Assembly: GCA_028818705.1 (NCBI GenBank) | Contig: JAPPNJ010000200.1 | Location: 17,547-81,546 of the forward strand | Direction: 5' to 3' | DNA length: 64,000 nucleotides | From: Candidatus Poribacteria bacterium | GTDB taxonomy: Bacteria; Poribacteria; WGA-4E; WGA-3G | Shown here: positions 52,617 to 60,814 of the stretch, piece by piece | Position numbering within the stretch: the first letter of the stretch is position 1 | How the letters are laid out: each line of letters starts with the position of its first letter | Program-made: the position numbers and the translations under genes | The notes under the pieces: generated by a model | What the model was told of the DNA's origin: nothing | Seen by the model: only the letters and a program-made list of their open reading frames with translations | Databases searched by the model: none

Positions 52617-52796
52617 ATGAAATCAGCAATTATTGGTTTGTCTATTTTTCCTTAATTTTCTCTGTATTTCTAGGAACATTTGTGGATCCCTTTTCAATAA
52701 TATTAGTGTCGCGTGTGCCCCTGTCTTAGACAATGGTAGGTTTTCGGTTGAGCCCGGGATGAACTCACAACTACTTAGGGAAAATTGAAACGTTAA
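52617..52796 (+). pseudogene. Internally deleted copy of the secreted jelly-roll family
   Basis: The 5' part (ATGAAATCAGC...) follows the start and signal-peptide DNA of the paralogues at 52847 and 63128 but contains in-frame stops. The 3' part (52735-52796) matches the end of the gene at 62344 and its downstream spacer, including the leader and ribosome binding site of the next copy. Almost the whole core is missing. The gene at 52847 stands to this remnant exactly as 63128 stands to 62344. Confidence 0.72.
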
Positions 52797-52846
52797 AGCA
52801 ACGAAGCTTACACTACCCTGTAGAGAGTGTTGAAAGGAGCATTCTG

Positions 52847-53596
52847 ATGAAATCAGTAATCACTATGATGAGCGTTTTTTTCTTAACCTGTTCTGCTTGG
52901 GCAGGTACGTTTGTGGAAACGTTCGATAATAAGGATTTGGAGGGTTGGCAGGAAATTGTTTGGCATGACGCCGCTCCTGGCTCTTGGGAGAACACTGATG
53001 GTGAACTTCATGCGATAAATAATGCTGGGGTCTTGCGTCTACTCACAACGGGTGATAAAACGTGGCGTAATTACACCATTGAATTTGATGTCAAACCTCT
53101 CAAAAAGCACGGGGCCGGAAGTATCACAATCGCCGCCCGAATTAAAGGAACAGCACTAGTGTTTTGTGAGATTGGTGACTTGCCCTTCTTTATTTTATCA
53201 AGTGTAACCTGTCGTGCTACCAGCAATTTTCATGACAAACACTCACAACTCTTGCATGTTGAATCTCATTCACTTTTAAAAATAGAAGACTGGTCCACAC
53301 TGAAATTAGGCGTTCAGGGTGAAGTTTTCATTTTTTGGATAAATGGTAAAAGGATTGTGCAAACCGGGGATGATTTTACCCTAAAACTACATAAAGATCA
53401 AAAAACCAAGATTAAGGGAAAGGCAGGTCAGCTTGCTGGGTTTCTGACAGGCGGTGCAGGCTTGGGACTCGCGAATTATACAGCGCGCTTCGATAATATT
53501 ATCATTACTGGCGATGGTATCCCGGATAAGGGAGCATTATCTGTAACGCCTCGAGTAAAACTTGCGACGACATGGGGTCGGTTAAAGCAATTTTAG
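52847..53596 (+). CDS. Secreted jelly-roll (3-keto-disaccharide hydrolase/DUF1080-like) protein, paralogue 1
   Basis: A signal peptide (VFFLTCSAWAG) is followed by a concanavalin-like/DUF1080-type fold: GTFVETFDNKDLEGWQEI, GSWENTDGELHAIN, WRNYTIEFDVKPL, WSTLKLGVQGEVFIFWINGK, YTARFDNIIITGD. It ends in the shared motif LATTWGRLKQF. Such domains bind or cleave carbohydrate, but the catalytic residues are not evident here. Intact paralogues lie at 62344 and 63128 and decayed ones at 48721 and 52617. The SD AAAGGAG precedes the ATG. Its place between the peptides and glycosyltransferases may be part of the pathway or simply a mobile duplication. Confidence 0.8.
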   Translation: MKSVITMMSVFFLTCSAWAGTFVETFDNKDLEGWQEIVWHDAAPGSWENTDGELHAINNAGVLRLLTTGDKTWRNYTIEFDVKPLKKHGAGSITIAARIKGTALVFCEIGDLPFFILSSVTCRATSNFHDKHSQLLHVESHSLLKIEDWSTLKLGVQGEVFIFWINGKRIVQTGDDFTLKLHKDQKTKIKGKAGQLAGFLTGGAGLGLANYTARFDNIIITGDGIPDKGALSVTPRVKLATTWGRLKQF

Positions 53597-53617
53597 AGAA
53601 ATGGAGTGAGCAATATC

Positions 53618-55327
53618 ATGCTTAAATCTCCGACTAAGACACATCATCTCCATAAATTTAGATATAACGATAGTCTGTACATTGCCGATTTGGATGTATT
53701 CAGACTGGTCGAAGTTAATCAGATTGCGTGGGATGCGGTGGAGTTGTCTCCAACGCTGGAAACAGAGGCATTGATTACGCATCTGAGTCAAACCTATCCG
53801 CGGGAATTGGTGCTCGAAACCCTTGAATTATTGCGGAATTTTCAAGATACCGGTCTGATTTTTTACTCTTCCTCACGGACCCCTCTCCCAGATTCCAGAA
53901 GTGATCGGTTAAAGATTTACGTACCTCAAGGCAGGAATGAATGGTTCCTAGATCCGGAATCTATTTCATCCGGAACCAACGTTGCTTTATATCACACAAT
54001 TCAGAGCCTATCAAAATTTGCTGATATCTACCTATCAGGGGAGCCGGAGGGAGAAATCACTCAAGGTGTCTACACAATAAGGTTATCTGCGGAAGAATTA
54101 CAAGAATCGCCAAGGAGATTTAACCAAAGATTAAGGCAGTTTGGCGCGAGCGGCATCTTGGCGTATCAAAACCATCGCACTTCTGAACTTGTCCCTTTCT
54201 TCCGAGAAGTCAATCTACCTATTGTCGTCCAGAATCATGCCCCCAGAGGGCATGCTGGGCAGGCGATTAATGCTACCTTATTACACCATGCTCTAATGCA
54301 TCCTTATGATGCCTTCACATCGCCTTCAGACTCTGTCGCCAAATTCTACTCGAAATTTGTGGGTGATACTCGCCATTTTCACACAAATCCAAACGGTGTA
54401 GATTCGGAAACTTTTAAGCCCCTGAATAAATCCAAGGCAAAGGCGACTATCGCCAATATTGTTCAAGACAAACAGATTGAAGAAAAATTAACCGTCGGTT
54501 TTCTCTCGCGTTTTCAACCGGAGAAGGGTGCGCACATCTTCATTCAACTGGCTGAAATGCATCCAGAGCTGCTTTTTTTGGTGGGTGGAAAATTTTTACT
54601 TCGCCCCACTTATGAGAAATTACCCGATAACTTAATCTATGTCGGTTTTTTACCACGAAAACAGTTACCGACACTTTACAACGCTTTTGATATCTACTGT
54701 TTTCCATCAATGGCAGCTGAGGAAACGTTTGGCCTGACGCTCTTGGAGGCAATGGCTTGCGGCGTGCCACCAGTGGTTCCCCAATTCGACGGGTTACCGG
54801 ATGTCGTTGGAGATGCAGGTATCATTGTGCCTGCAGAGGAGTTTTCAGAAGATATGGCGGGTTTTGCTGCATACGTCTCAGCCACAGCACTTTCTAAAGG
54901 CATCACCTCACTCCTTGAGAATGACTTCCGTCACAAACTTGGACAGAGAGCGCGAGACCGCGCAGTGGCTTTTACTTGGGATGACAACGCAAAAAGACTC
55001 ATTCAGCTCTTTGAGAAATTGAATCGAATCAAACAGAACCAAAGAACTTCACCGGATCTCTCTGTCGCTTTCGTCCCTCATTTTGATGCGTTTCAAAATC
55101 AATTAGAAAGCCGTGCATTACTTCTCAATTTGACCCCGTTTCTGGAAACTCCGCTACAATTGAAAAGAGGTTACATTCAAACTATGGAAGAAGGGCTGGC
55201 ACTGACGTTGTTGAAACGGCGGACACCGAGGCAGGTCGAAGCGGTACTAACGCACATATTGGGGGATGCTTCTCAAGCTTCTAAAATCGTTAAGAGAGTT
55301 CAAAACTTCCTAAATACGTTGGCGTAG
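53618..55327 (+). CDS. GT4-type glycosyltransferase with PqqD/RRE-like N-terminal domain
   Basis: Residues 1 to about 83 resemble a PqqD-like RiPP recognition element. They start HHLHKFRYNDSLYIADLD, a short strand pair, then a helix-rich part ending VLETLELLRNFQDTGLIF, like the N-terminus of peptide-maturing radical SAM enzymes. Residues about 95-475 are a GT-B fold: NPNGVD (257-262), GFLSRFQPEKG with the donor-phosphate Arg and Lys, and E369-x7-E377 in EETFGLTLLEAMACG. The last 90 residues form a helical domain shared only with the next gene. The ATG at 53618 is preferred over a GTG at 53606 because it aligns with the paralogue's start. Proposed role: glycosylation of the small peptides. Confidence 0.82.
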   Translation: MLKSPTKTHHLHKFRYNDSLYIADLDVFRLVEVNQIAWDAVELSPTLETEALITHLSQTYPRELVLETLELLRNFQDTGLIFYSSSRTPLPDSRSDRLKIYVPQGRNEWFLDPESISSGTNVALYHTIQSLSKFADIYLSGEPEGEITQGVYTIRLSAEELQESPRRFNQRLRQFGASGILAYQNHRTSELVPFFREVNLPIVVQNHAPRGHAGQAINATLLHHALMHPYDAFTSPSDSVAKFYSKFVGDTRHFHTNPNGVDSETFKPLNKSKAKATIANIVQDKQIEEKLTVGFLSRFQPEKGAHIFIQLAEMHPELLFLVGGKFLLRPTYEKLPDNLIYVGFLPRKQLPTLYNAFDIYCFPSMAAEETFGLTLLEAMACGVPPVVPQFDGLPDVVGDAGIIVPAEEFSEDMAGFAAYVSATALSKGITSLLENDFRHKLGQRARDRAVAFTWDDNAKRLIQLFEKLNRIKQNQRTSPDLSVAFVPHFDAFQNQLESRALLLNLTPFLETPLQLKRGYIQTMEEGLALTLLKRRTPRQVEAVLTHILGDASQASKIVKRVQNFLNTLA

Positions 55328-55394
55328 ATGGTCAAGAAGATATTAAATCGAATTTTTCACTACTTGCGAAAGGATACAAAGGTGAAAATTTCAG

Positions 55395-57077
55395 ATGATT
55401 AGATTACCGAGAACACTTCAACAAATACACACTTTTGAAAAAGACGATGTCTGGTACGTTGCGAATCTCCGGACAGGGGATGTCCTTGAAATCGATGCCA
55501 TTACCGCTGATATTTTGGCGTTATGTAGCACGGATGATAATGCGGGCATCCTTGAGAAACTCGGGGACAAGTATTCGGAAGGACAAATTCTTGAAAGCCT
55601 GAAAACGTTGAGCAGTGATATAGAAACGCTACTATTCGAGCCTGAGCACAATTCAGTTTCAACAACCAAAGAAAAACTGCGAATTTTTATTCCTCACGGC
55701 TTCATGAAGTACAGAGGAACCTTGGCCCCCACTACGAATGTTGGCATTTATAATCTGCTGGCGGCACTTGCGAAACACGCTGAGGTGTTTGTGGAAATAG
55801 ACAATGATGACCCTGCTAAGGAACAGCGGGAGCAACTCAGAGTACTCGGCATTCAGTTCATATCGGATATCTTCAAATCAACTAATGCTGCAAGTTATGC
55901 TGCCAATCGATTCATCATTGATGGCTGTGATGGAATCCTCGCGCTCTCGCCCCATCCCTATGAGGAACTAAACTACTTTCGGCATAACACCATCCCTATC
56001 GTTTCACGCCTCTATAGCGATAGAAACCTGCGTGAATCAACGCTTAACAAGCTGCTTAGCCATCAGGCACTCCGACGTGATTTTGACAGTGTTTGCCCAG
56101 ATACGCCGTGGATAACAGAGGAGTTGGCTTGGCTCATAAGTGAGTCAACTGATAGCTTATGCTACAATTCCCCTCACCTACAAAGATTGAACATCATTCC
56201 TAACGGTATTGATACAAACGTGTATTCTCCGCAAAATCACCAGCAAGCGCGAGAAGCAGTTGCTTCAATTGTAGGTGAAAAAAGCATTCTGGACGTGCCA
56301 CTCGTTGGGATACTTAACGGCTTCCATCCCCAAAATAGTGTCGGCATGATAACGGAATTGGCACGCCTTCACAAGAACGTTTCTTTTGTCATTTTTGATC
56401 CGATTCTTGCGCGAAATCACGCACAACAGCACCGCAATGTCTTTTATATCAACCTTGAGCAACCTGAAGATACCGTCGCCTTGCCCTGGATTTATAGTGC
56501 CTGTGACTTTATCATTTTCCCAACGGTTATCGGTACACCATTCTCCATGGTGCTTGAAGTACTTGCATGCGGCGTGCCGGGACTTGCCCTCACTTCTCTG
56601 GCGTTACCTGAAGAATTAGCGGCATGTTCACTGTCCGTACCGCTCACACGAGACGAAACCACAGGTAAGTTTATAATTCCGACTGCCACCATTTCTGAAC
56701 AAATAGACATACTACTCAGCACTCCAGAGATGAGGGAAACCTTGTCAACCAAAGCAAGGAAAGTTGCTGAAAACTATTCTTGGGAGAAAACAGCACAACG
56801 TTTTGTGGCGTTATTTACTGAACTCAACAAGAAAAAAGCGGAAAACACAATTCCCAAATATCCTGATGTTGCTTTTTCACCATACTATGACAAAGCGCAA
56901 AATGTTATTAGAACAGGTGCGACACAACTGGATGGCTTGTTTAAAAATCGCGTTGAAGAAGGGATAGCACAGACGCTCCTGTCTGGTCATACCCCCGAGG
57001 AAGTACGGACGGTCTTGCGGTATCTGCTGCAGGACACAGAGAAAGCAGATAGGGTGCTTTCTACGCTGCTGTTTTAA
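55395..57077 (+). CDS. RRE-like/GT-B paralogue with degenerate donor site
   Basis: The three-part layout is the same as in the gene before it. A PqqD-like N-domain (residues 1-82: LQQIHTFEKDDVWYVANL, KYSEGQILESLKTL) leads into a GT-B core (IPNGIDTNVY at 268-277) and the shared C-terminal helices (EEGIAQTLLSGHTPEEVRTVL). The donor-site residues are changed. The Arg/Lys loop reads GILNGFHPQNS, and the first Glu of Ex7E is Gly380 (GTPFSMVLE, second Glu 388 kept). It may be a catalytically altered or regulatory partner of the active paralogue. Start ATG at 55395, 67 bases after the previous stop. Confidence 0.8.
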   Translation: MIRLPRTLQQIHTFEKDDVWYVANLRTGDVLEIDAITADILALCSTDDNAGILEKLGDKYSEGQILESLKTLSSDIETLLFEPEHNSVSTTKEKLRIFIPHGFMKYRGTLAPTTNVGIYNLLAALAKHAEVFVEIDNDDPAKEQREQLRVLGIQFISDIFKSTNAASYAANRFIIDGCDGILALSPHPYEELNYFRHNTIPIVSRLYSDRNLRESTLNKLLSHQALRRDFDSVCPDTPWITEELAWLISESTDSLCYNSPHLQRLNIIPNGIDTNVYSPQNHQQAREAVASIVGEKSILDVPLVGILNGFHPQNSVGMITELARLHKNVSFVIFDPILARNHAQQHRNVFYINLEQPEDTVALPWIYSACDFIIFPTVIGTPFSMVLEVLACGVPGLALTSLALPEELAACSLSVPLTRDETTGKFIIPTATISEQIDILLSTPEMRETLSTKARKVAENYSWEKTAQRFVALFTELNKKKAENTIPKYPDVAFSPYYDKAQNVIRTGATQLDGLFKNRVEEGIAQTLLSGHTPEEVRTVLRYLLQDTEKADRVLSTLLF

Positions 57078-57160
57078 TGAACAATTTCCTGTAAGCGCGA
57101 TTTCGTGAAGTTTGAAACATAGAGTCTAATAATTAGTGCCTTTGGACAGCCGCAGAAGTC

Positions 57161-57175
57161 GCGACCAGAGGTCGC
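57161..57175. repeat. GCGACCAGAGGTCGC palindrome
   Basis: A 6-bp perfect stem (GCGACC/GGTCGC) around AGA is followed by TCCTACAAG. It lies in the 57078-57253 gap and is similar in style to other short palindromes in the window. Confidence 0.5.
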
Positions 57176-57253
57176 TCCTACAAGAAGTATTCCTCGTGCA
57201 TGGCTGAATTAAGGTCTTAATCTCCATCATTGGTAAGAAAAGAGGGTAAAAAA

Positions 57254-58876
57254 ATGTCAAAAATCAAAATAGAACGTCTCTTGCTTGTCGCTTTTATTTT
57301 CATTTTCTCTGTAGTTTTGCTTCCATCCCTAGCCAAACGTCTTCTGCCAGGTCCCAAAGTTATTGAGACGATGCCCGCAATATCGGCGATTAATGTCCCA
57401 ATTGAAACACAAGAGATTCGGTTCGTGTTTAGTCAACCCATGGCCCAAGAAAAAAACATCATCTTTCGAGGGATGCGCCTGAGAGGACAATCCAAGTGGC
57501 TCGACGAACAACGAACAACTTTAGTGTTTCCACTCACAGAATCCTTGAAACCGGGGGCGTTTTATAGTATTGTCTTAAACAGCAGTTTAAACAGCACAGC
57601 CGAGGGTGATAACCTGATGAAAGGCCAGTGGGGAAAACCGCTTGATGAATACGTCTTGACGTTTATGACTGCTCCGTCCGGCACAATGCAAAGACGCGTC
57701 AGTGAATTTAAGTTAGGAACCCTACAAGACACTGATAGAGATGGATTAGATGACACTCTTGAAGCCAAAATTGGTACAATGTGTACAACGCCAGATACCG
57801 ATGCGGATGGACTGACGGACTATGAAGAACATTGCAAATATTGGACGAATCCAACCTTAGCCGATAGTGACGGAGACGGGATATCCGACGCGGACTGGAA
57901 CGAAAGGCGAGAATACGCCTATAGCATTAGGGTAGTACTCGAACTAAAACCGCCTTGGAACCTTAAAGCGATGAACGATCTTTTTCAAGACGCGCGACTT
58001 GTGGAGAGCAATGGATCCAATTATCAAAAGGTAGAGGTTATTGTTTACCCGTATGCTTCTCCGGTGCTGCTTCCGACTGCCTATCCGAGCCAACGTACGC
58101 CAGAAGTCTTCAATGAATATACTCAACCTACCACCGATTTAAATTACTCCACAGAAATGCAGGTCGAGATCCAGCGAATTCTTTCTGGGGCAACACATAC
58201 GTTGGATGTCCTCGCGAGATTGCAGCATGAAATCGGCAAAATGAAACTAACTATACCGCTCTATGCCCCTTTTGTTTACACCTACAAGCAGCAGGACGAA
58301 CTTGTAGTGGAGCCATCATTTTTTGAGAGTCTGGACGATGAAGTAACTGAAAGGGAGATCCAAGAGGCATTAGATGTGAATTATTTTGGCGATTCAATGT
58401 TTAAACGGAAGCAATATGGTGCTTGTATATCTCGGGCACGTCTCTTTGCTTCAATGTTGAGAGCTGCCGGTATTCCTGCCCGTGTGACGATGGCAATTCC
58501 TATGCTCTACTATTACAAAGGCATGGGTGAGTGGAAACGCTTGATGAAAAATCTAAACAACGAAGCCGTTACAGGCAGTTTCTCTTACGAAAAACCGTCG
58601 GTGCCTCATGAAGTTGCAATTGTCGGACATAGTCAAGTCGAAGCTTATCTGAACAATCATTGGATCCGGTTAGGCTATCAACTCAATGAGGGTCCCCTAT
58701 TCGCCGGAACCGACCAGATGTTCATTAAAATTATTGATGCCGCCGATTTCGCTGAAGTCGATTTTACAAAAACTTGGGCACCCGCGCAATGGGTTGAAGA
58801 GCGTCCCTACCGTACTGTAGAATTATCCGACCAGACAGCGACATACAAATCAAAATTCAAGAGGAAACTTCCTTAG
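57254..58876 (+). CDS. Membrane-anchored transglutaminase-fold protein with Ig-like and TSP3 calcium repeats
   Basis: Residues 9-27 are a signal anchor, then comes a Big_5-like Ig domain (about 35-140: IRFVFSQPM, TTLVFPLTESLKPGAFY). Three Asp-rich calcium-binding repeats follow (DTDRDGLDD 159-167, DTDADGLTD 181-189, DSDGDGISD 204-212). The C-terminal transglutaminase/protease-like domain has Cys391 in YGACISRARLFASMLRAAGIPARV and His459 in GHSQVEAYLNNHWIRL. The usual Asp after the last strand appears to be Gly474. The fold is used by RiPP leader peptidases of the lasso B2 type as well as by protein cross-linkers. It faces the periplasm, so it may process or attach the exported peptide (inference). 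ATG 57254 was chosen over a TTG at 57230. Confidence 0.75.
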   Translation: MSKIKIERLLLVAFIFIFSVVLLPSLAKRLLPGPKVIETMPAISAINVPIETQEIRFVFSQPMAQEKNIIFRGMRLRGQSKWLDEQRTTLVFPLTESLKPGAFYSIVLNSSLNSTAEGDNLMKGQWGKPLDEYVLTFMTAPSGTMQRRVSEFKLGTLQDTDRDGLDDTLEAKIGTMCTTPDTDADGLTDYEEHCKYWTNPTLADSDGDGISDADWNERREYAYSIRVVLELKPPWNLKAMNDLFQDARLVESNGSNYQKVEVIVYPYASPVLLPTAYPSQRTPEVFNEYTQPTTDLNYSTEMQVEIQRILSGATHTLDVLARLQHEIGKMKLTIPLYAPFVYTYKQQDELVVEPSFFESLDDEVTEREIQEALDVNYFGDSMFKRKQYGACISRARLFASMLRAAGIPARVTMAIPMLYYYKGMGEWKRLMKNLNNEAVTGSFSYEKPSVPHEVAIVGHSQVEAYLNNHWIRLGYQLNEGPLFAGTDQMFIKIIDAADFAEVDFTKTWAPAQWVEERPYRTVELSDQTATYKSKFKRKLP

Positions 58877-58887
58877 GAATGTACTAA

Positions 58888-59082
58888 ATGATGTTGCTAA
58901 TACTGATTCAAAAAGAGATTCTGCATCATATTCTAAGTGTACAGTTTGTGGTACTCCTCCTGATGTGTCTCTTGCTCATCCCGCTCACGCTTTCCATCAA
59001 TTATGGAAATTATCGCCAACACCTCTCGACTATCAAGAAACCGTCAAACTTGCAAACATTGAAGAAACCATACTATAGTTAA
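58888..59082 (+). pseudogene. Truncated N-terminus of an ABC-2-type permease
   Basis: The frame encodes MLLILIQKEILHHILSVQFV, then VLLLMCLLLIPLTLSINYGN and a short tail. This matches the first membrane helix and following loop of ABC-2-type permeases from multi-copper-maturation-type transporters, which run to several hundred residues. Here the frame stops after 64 codons and the methyltransferase gene begins 29 bases later. It is probably a deletion remnant of a transporter that once belonged to this cluster, though a functional microprotein cannot be excluded. Confidence 0.55.
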
Positions 59083-59111
59083 ACTTAGAAAATCGGTAAA
59101 AGGAGGGCGTG

Positions 59112-60011
59112 ATGATACAATATCATGAATTTGAAACAGCATTTGAAAAACTTCTACAAACACCAGAAACGACGTATCCACACGCGGTTGAATATCATCG
59201 GACAAACTTTCAGCACTCGATTCAGTATCTGTTATCCTCTATTTTGAACCAGACAGAGACATTGGTTCAGCAATCACAAACAGACTGGGAAAATACAGAA
59301 GAAGTCATTAGCGATATTCTCTACTGTGCAGATGTAAACATGCAACAACTCTTCTCGCTCGAAATTCCCAATCAACTCACGACAGATAGGGATTTTGAGG
59401 ATGTAAAAACGAAACTGTATGAAACGAAGTATTATCCCATCAGTGAACACCTAAATTATATCTTTTTGCCACCTGCCTTGGAACGAAAAAGGTTTATTCG
59501 TAAACACTTAGGGTGTTTGGCAGATATGGGGCATTTCTGCGATCTCGGTTTCGGACCTGGTGTTCTAAGTGCTTTTATTTTACAGCAGAAAGAATTGTGG
59601 ACAGGCTGCGGTGTTGATATTAGTGGACACTGTCTGCACCACGCAGAAAGGTTATTAAGAAAAAGAAAGGTGCTTGAAAGATGCGAACTATCCGTGGGGG
59701 ATGTTCGCACTTTGCCATACTCTGACGAGGCTTTTGATTTGGTTGTTGCAGTTGAAGTACTTGAACATATCCCGGACCCAGAAGTCGGTTTGACGGAGGC
59801 AGTGCGCGTGCTGAAGTCGGGTGGCTACGCGATAACTGCACTCCCGGTGAAATTACCCATTCTGATGCACCTCTATGATTTTGATAGTCCTGATGAAGTC
59901 TTGGAACTGTATAAAAAAGTTGGACTTCAGGTTGTTGACTTTGAAACGAAAGAATTTCAACGTCAGACGGAACCATTTACTGATACTTTCGCGTTGAGCA
60001 TCAAGCCATAA
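59112..60011 (+). CDS. Class I SAM-dependent methyltransferase
   Basis: Residues 1-125 are a helical, family-specific region. The methyltransferase core follows: motif I CDLGFGPGVLSAFI, motif II region GCGVDISGHCLHHAERLL, LSVGDVRTLPYSDEAFDLVVAVEVLEHIPDPE and VLKSGGYAITALP. The ATG at 59112 with AGGAGG 5 bases upstream is preferred to the GTG at 59109. The substrate is unknown. Given the neighbours it may methylate the peptide or a sugar. Confidence 0.85.
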   Translation: MIQYHEFETAFEKLLQTPETTYPHAVEYHRTNFQHSIQYLLSSILNQTETLVQQSQTDWENTEEVISDILYCADVNMQQLFSLEIPNQLTTDRDFEDVKTKLYETKYYPISEHLNYIFLPPALERKRFIRKHLGCLADMGHFCDLGFGPGVLSAFILQQKELWTGCGVDISGHCLHHAERLLRKRKVLERCELSVGDVRTLPYSDEAFDLVVAVEVLEHIPDPEVGLTEAVRVLKSGGYAITALPVKLPILMHLYDFDSPDEVLELYKKVGLQVVDFETKEFQRQTEPFTDTFALSIKP

Positions 60012-60049
60012 GCATTCATAGTGAATGTTGTAGTTATTACGAAAAAAAG

Positions 60050-60102
60050 TTACCATTTTGGAGATTTTAGCACATATATAATATAACAACAAATCTGGCA
60101 TT
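60050..60102 (+). promoter_or_regulatory. Duplicated promoter/leader block before the sugar-nucleotide genes
   Basis: An A-tract abuts TTACCA (60050-60055), and the block at 60061-60102 copies 51838-51881 (GAGATTT, CACATATATA, ATAACAACAAAT, CTGGCATT) with a two-base deletion and few changes. AAGGAG then leads directly to the ATG at 60116, without the hairpin arm seen in the peptide leader. Confidence 0.6.
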
Positions 60103-60115
60103 AAGGAGAATAAGC

Positions 60116-60814
60116 ATGCAAGCGATCATCCTCTGCGGCGGCCTCGCGACGCGGCTCGGTGAAACCGCCAAAACTGTCCCGAAGATTTTGCTTGACATCG
60201 CCGGGCAAACCGTGTTGGCGTGGCAGATTAAGATGCTAAAGGTCGTGAATGTAGAAGAGGTCATCCTCGCATCAGGCCACCTGCACGATGTGCTTTATGC
60301 GGGTGTCGGGGACACCTATGATGGTGTCCACATTCACTACGCCAAAGAGGAAAAAAGGTTCGGCACCGGCGGTGCAATTCAGAACGCGATGCAATATATC
60401 AACACATCTCCCTTTTTCGTACTGAACGGAGATGTGCTCCTTGTGGGCTTTTCACTCCAACAGATGTTAGGACAGTTTGATGAACATAAGACGGGGCTGC
60501 TGCTGAGTGTGCATGTTGACGATATTCGTCCTTACGGCGAAATCGTAGCGGACAGTGATGAAAAAATTACAGCCTTCCGCGAGAAACAGTCAACCTGTCG
60601 ATCAGGATACATCAACGGCGGGGTGTACCTCTTCAACCAAACCATCGCTGATACATTTCCCAAAAACCGAAAACATTTCTCAATAGAACGGGACGTTTTC
60701 CCGCATATTTCTAATCTTTACACCTTGAAAACCGAAGCGAGTTGGATTGATATTGGAGTGCCAGAGCGACTGGCGTATGCCAGACAACATTTCCGAAATG
60801 GAGGCTGTCAATGA
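60116..60814 (+). CDS. Sugar-phosphate nucleotidyltransferase (heptose/mannose-1-P guanylyltransferase-like)
   Basis: This GT-A-type NTP transferase resembles D-glycero-alpha-D-manno-heptose-1-phosphate guanylyltransferase (HddC). It has the MQAIILCGGLATRLGETAKTVPK loop, GTGGAIQNA, FFVLNGDVL metal site, GYINGGVYLF and SWIDIGVPERLAYAR. The 232-residue length is typical of HddC and RfbF-like enzymes. It overlaps the mutase gene by 4 bases, so the two form a nucleotide-sugar supply unit, plausibly for the RRE-glycosyltransferases upstream (inference). Mannose-1-phosphate is an alternative substrate. Confidence 0.88.
   Translation: MQAIILCGGLATRLGETAKTVPKILLDIAGQTVLAWQIKMLKVVNVEEVILASGHLHDVLYAGVGDTYDGVHIHYAKEEKRFGTGGAIQNAMQYINTSPFFVLNGDVLLVGFSLQQMLGQFDEHKTGLLLSVHVDDIRPYGEIVADSDEKITAFREKQSTCRSGYINGGVYLFNQTIADTFPKNRKHFSIERDVFPHISNLYTLKTEASWIDIGVPERLAYARQHFRNGGCQ

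Noticed and set aside
55328..55402. 24-codon ORF (MVKKILNRIFHYLRKDTK...) between the two RRE-glycosyltransferases
   Set aside because: It lacks a Shine-Dalgarno, does not resemble peptides A and B, and overlaps the start of the second glycosyltransferase.
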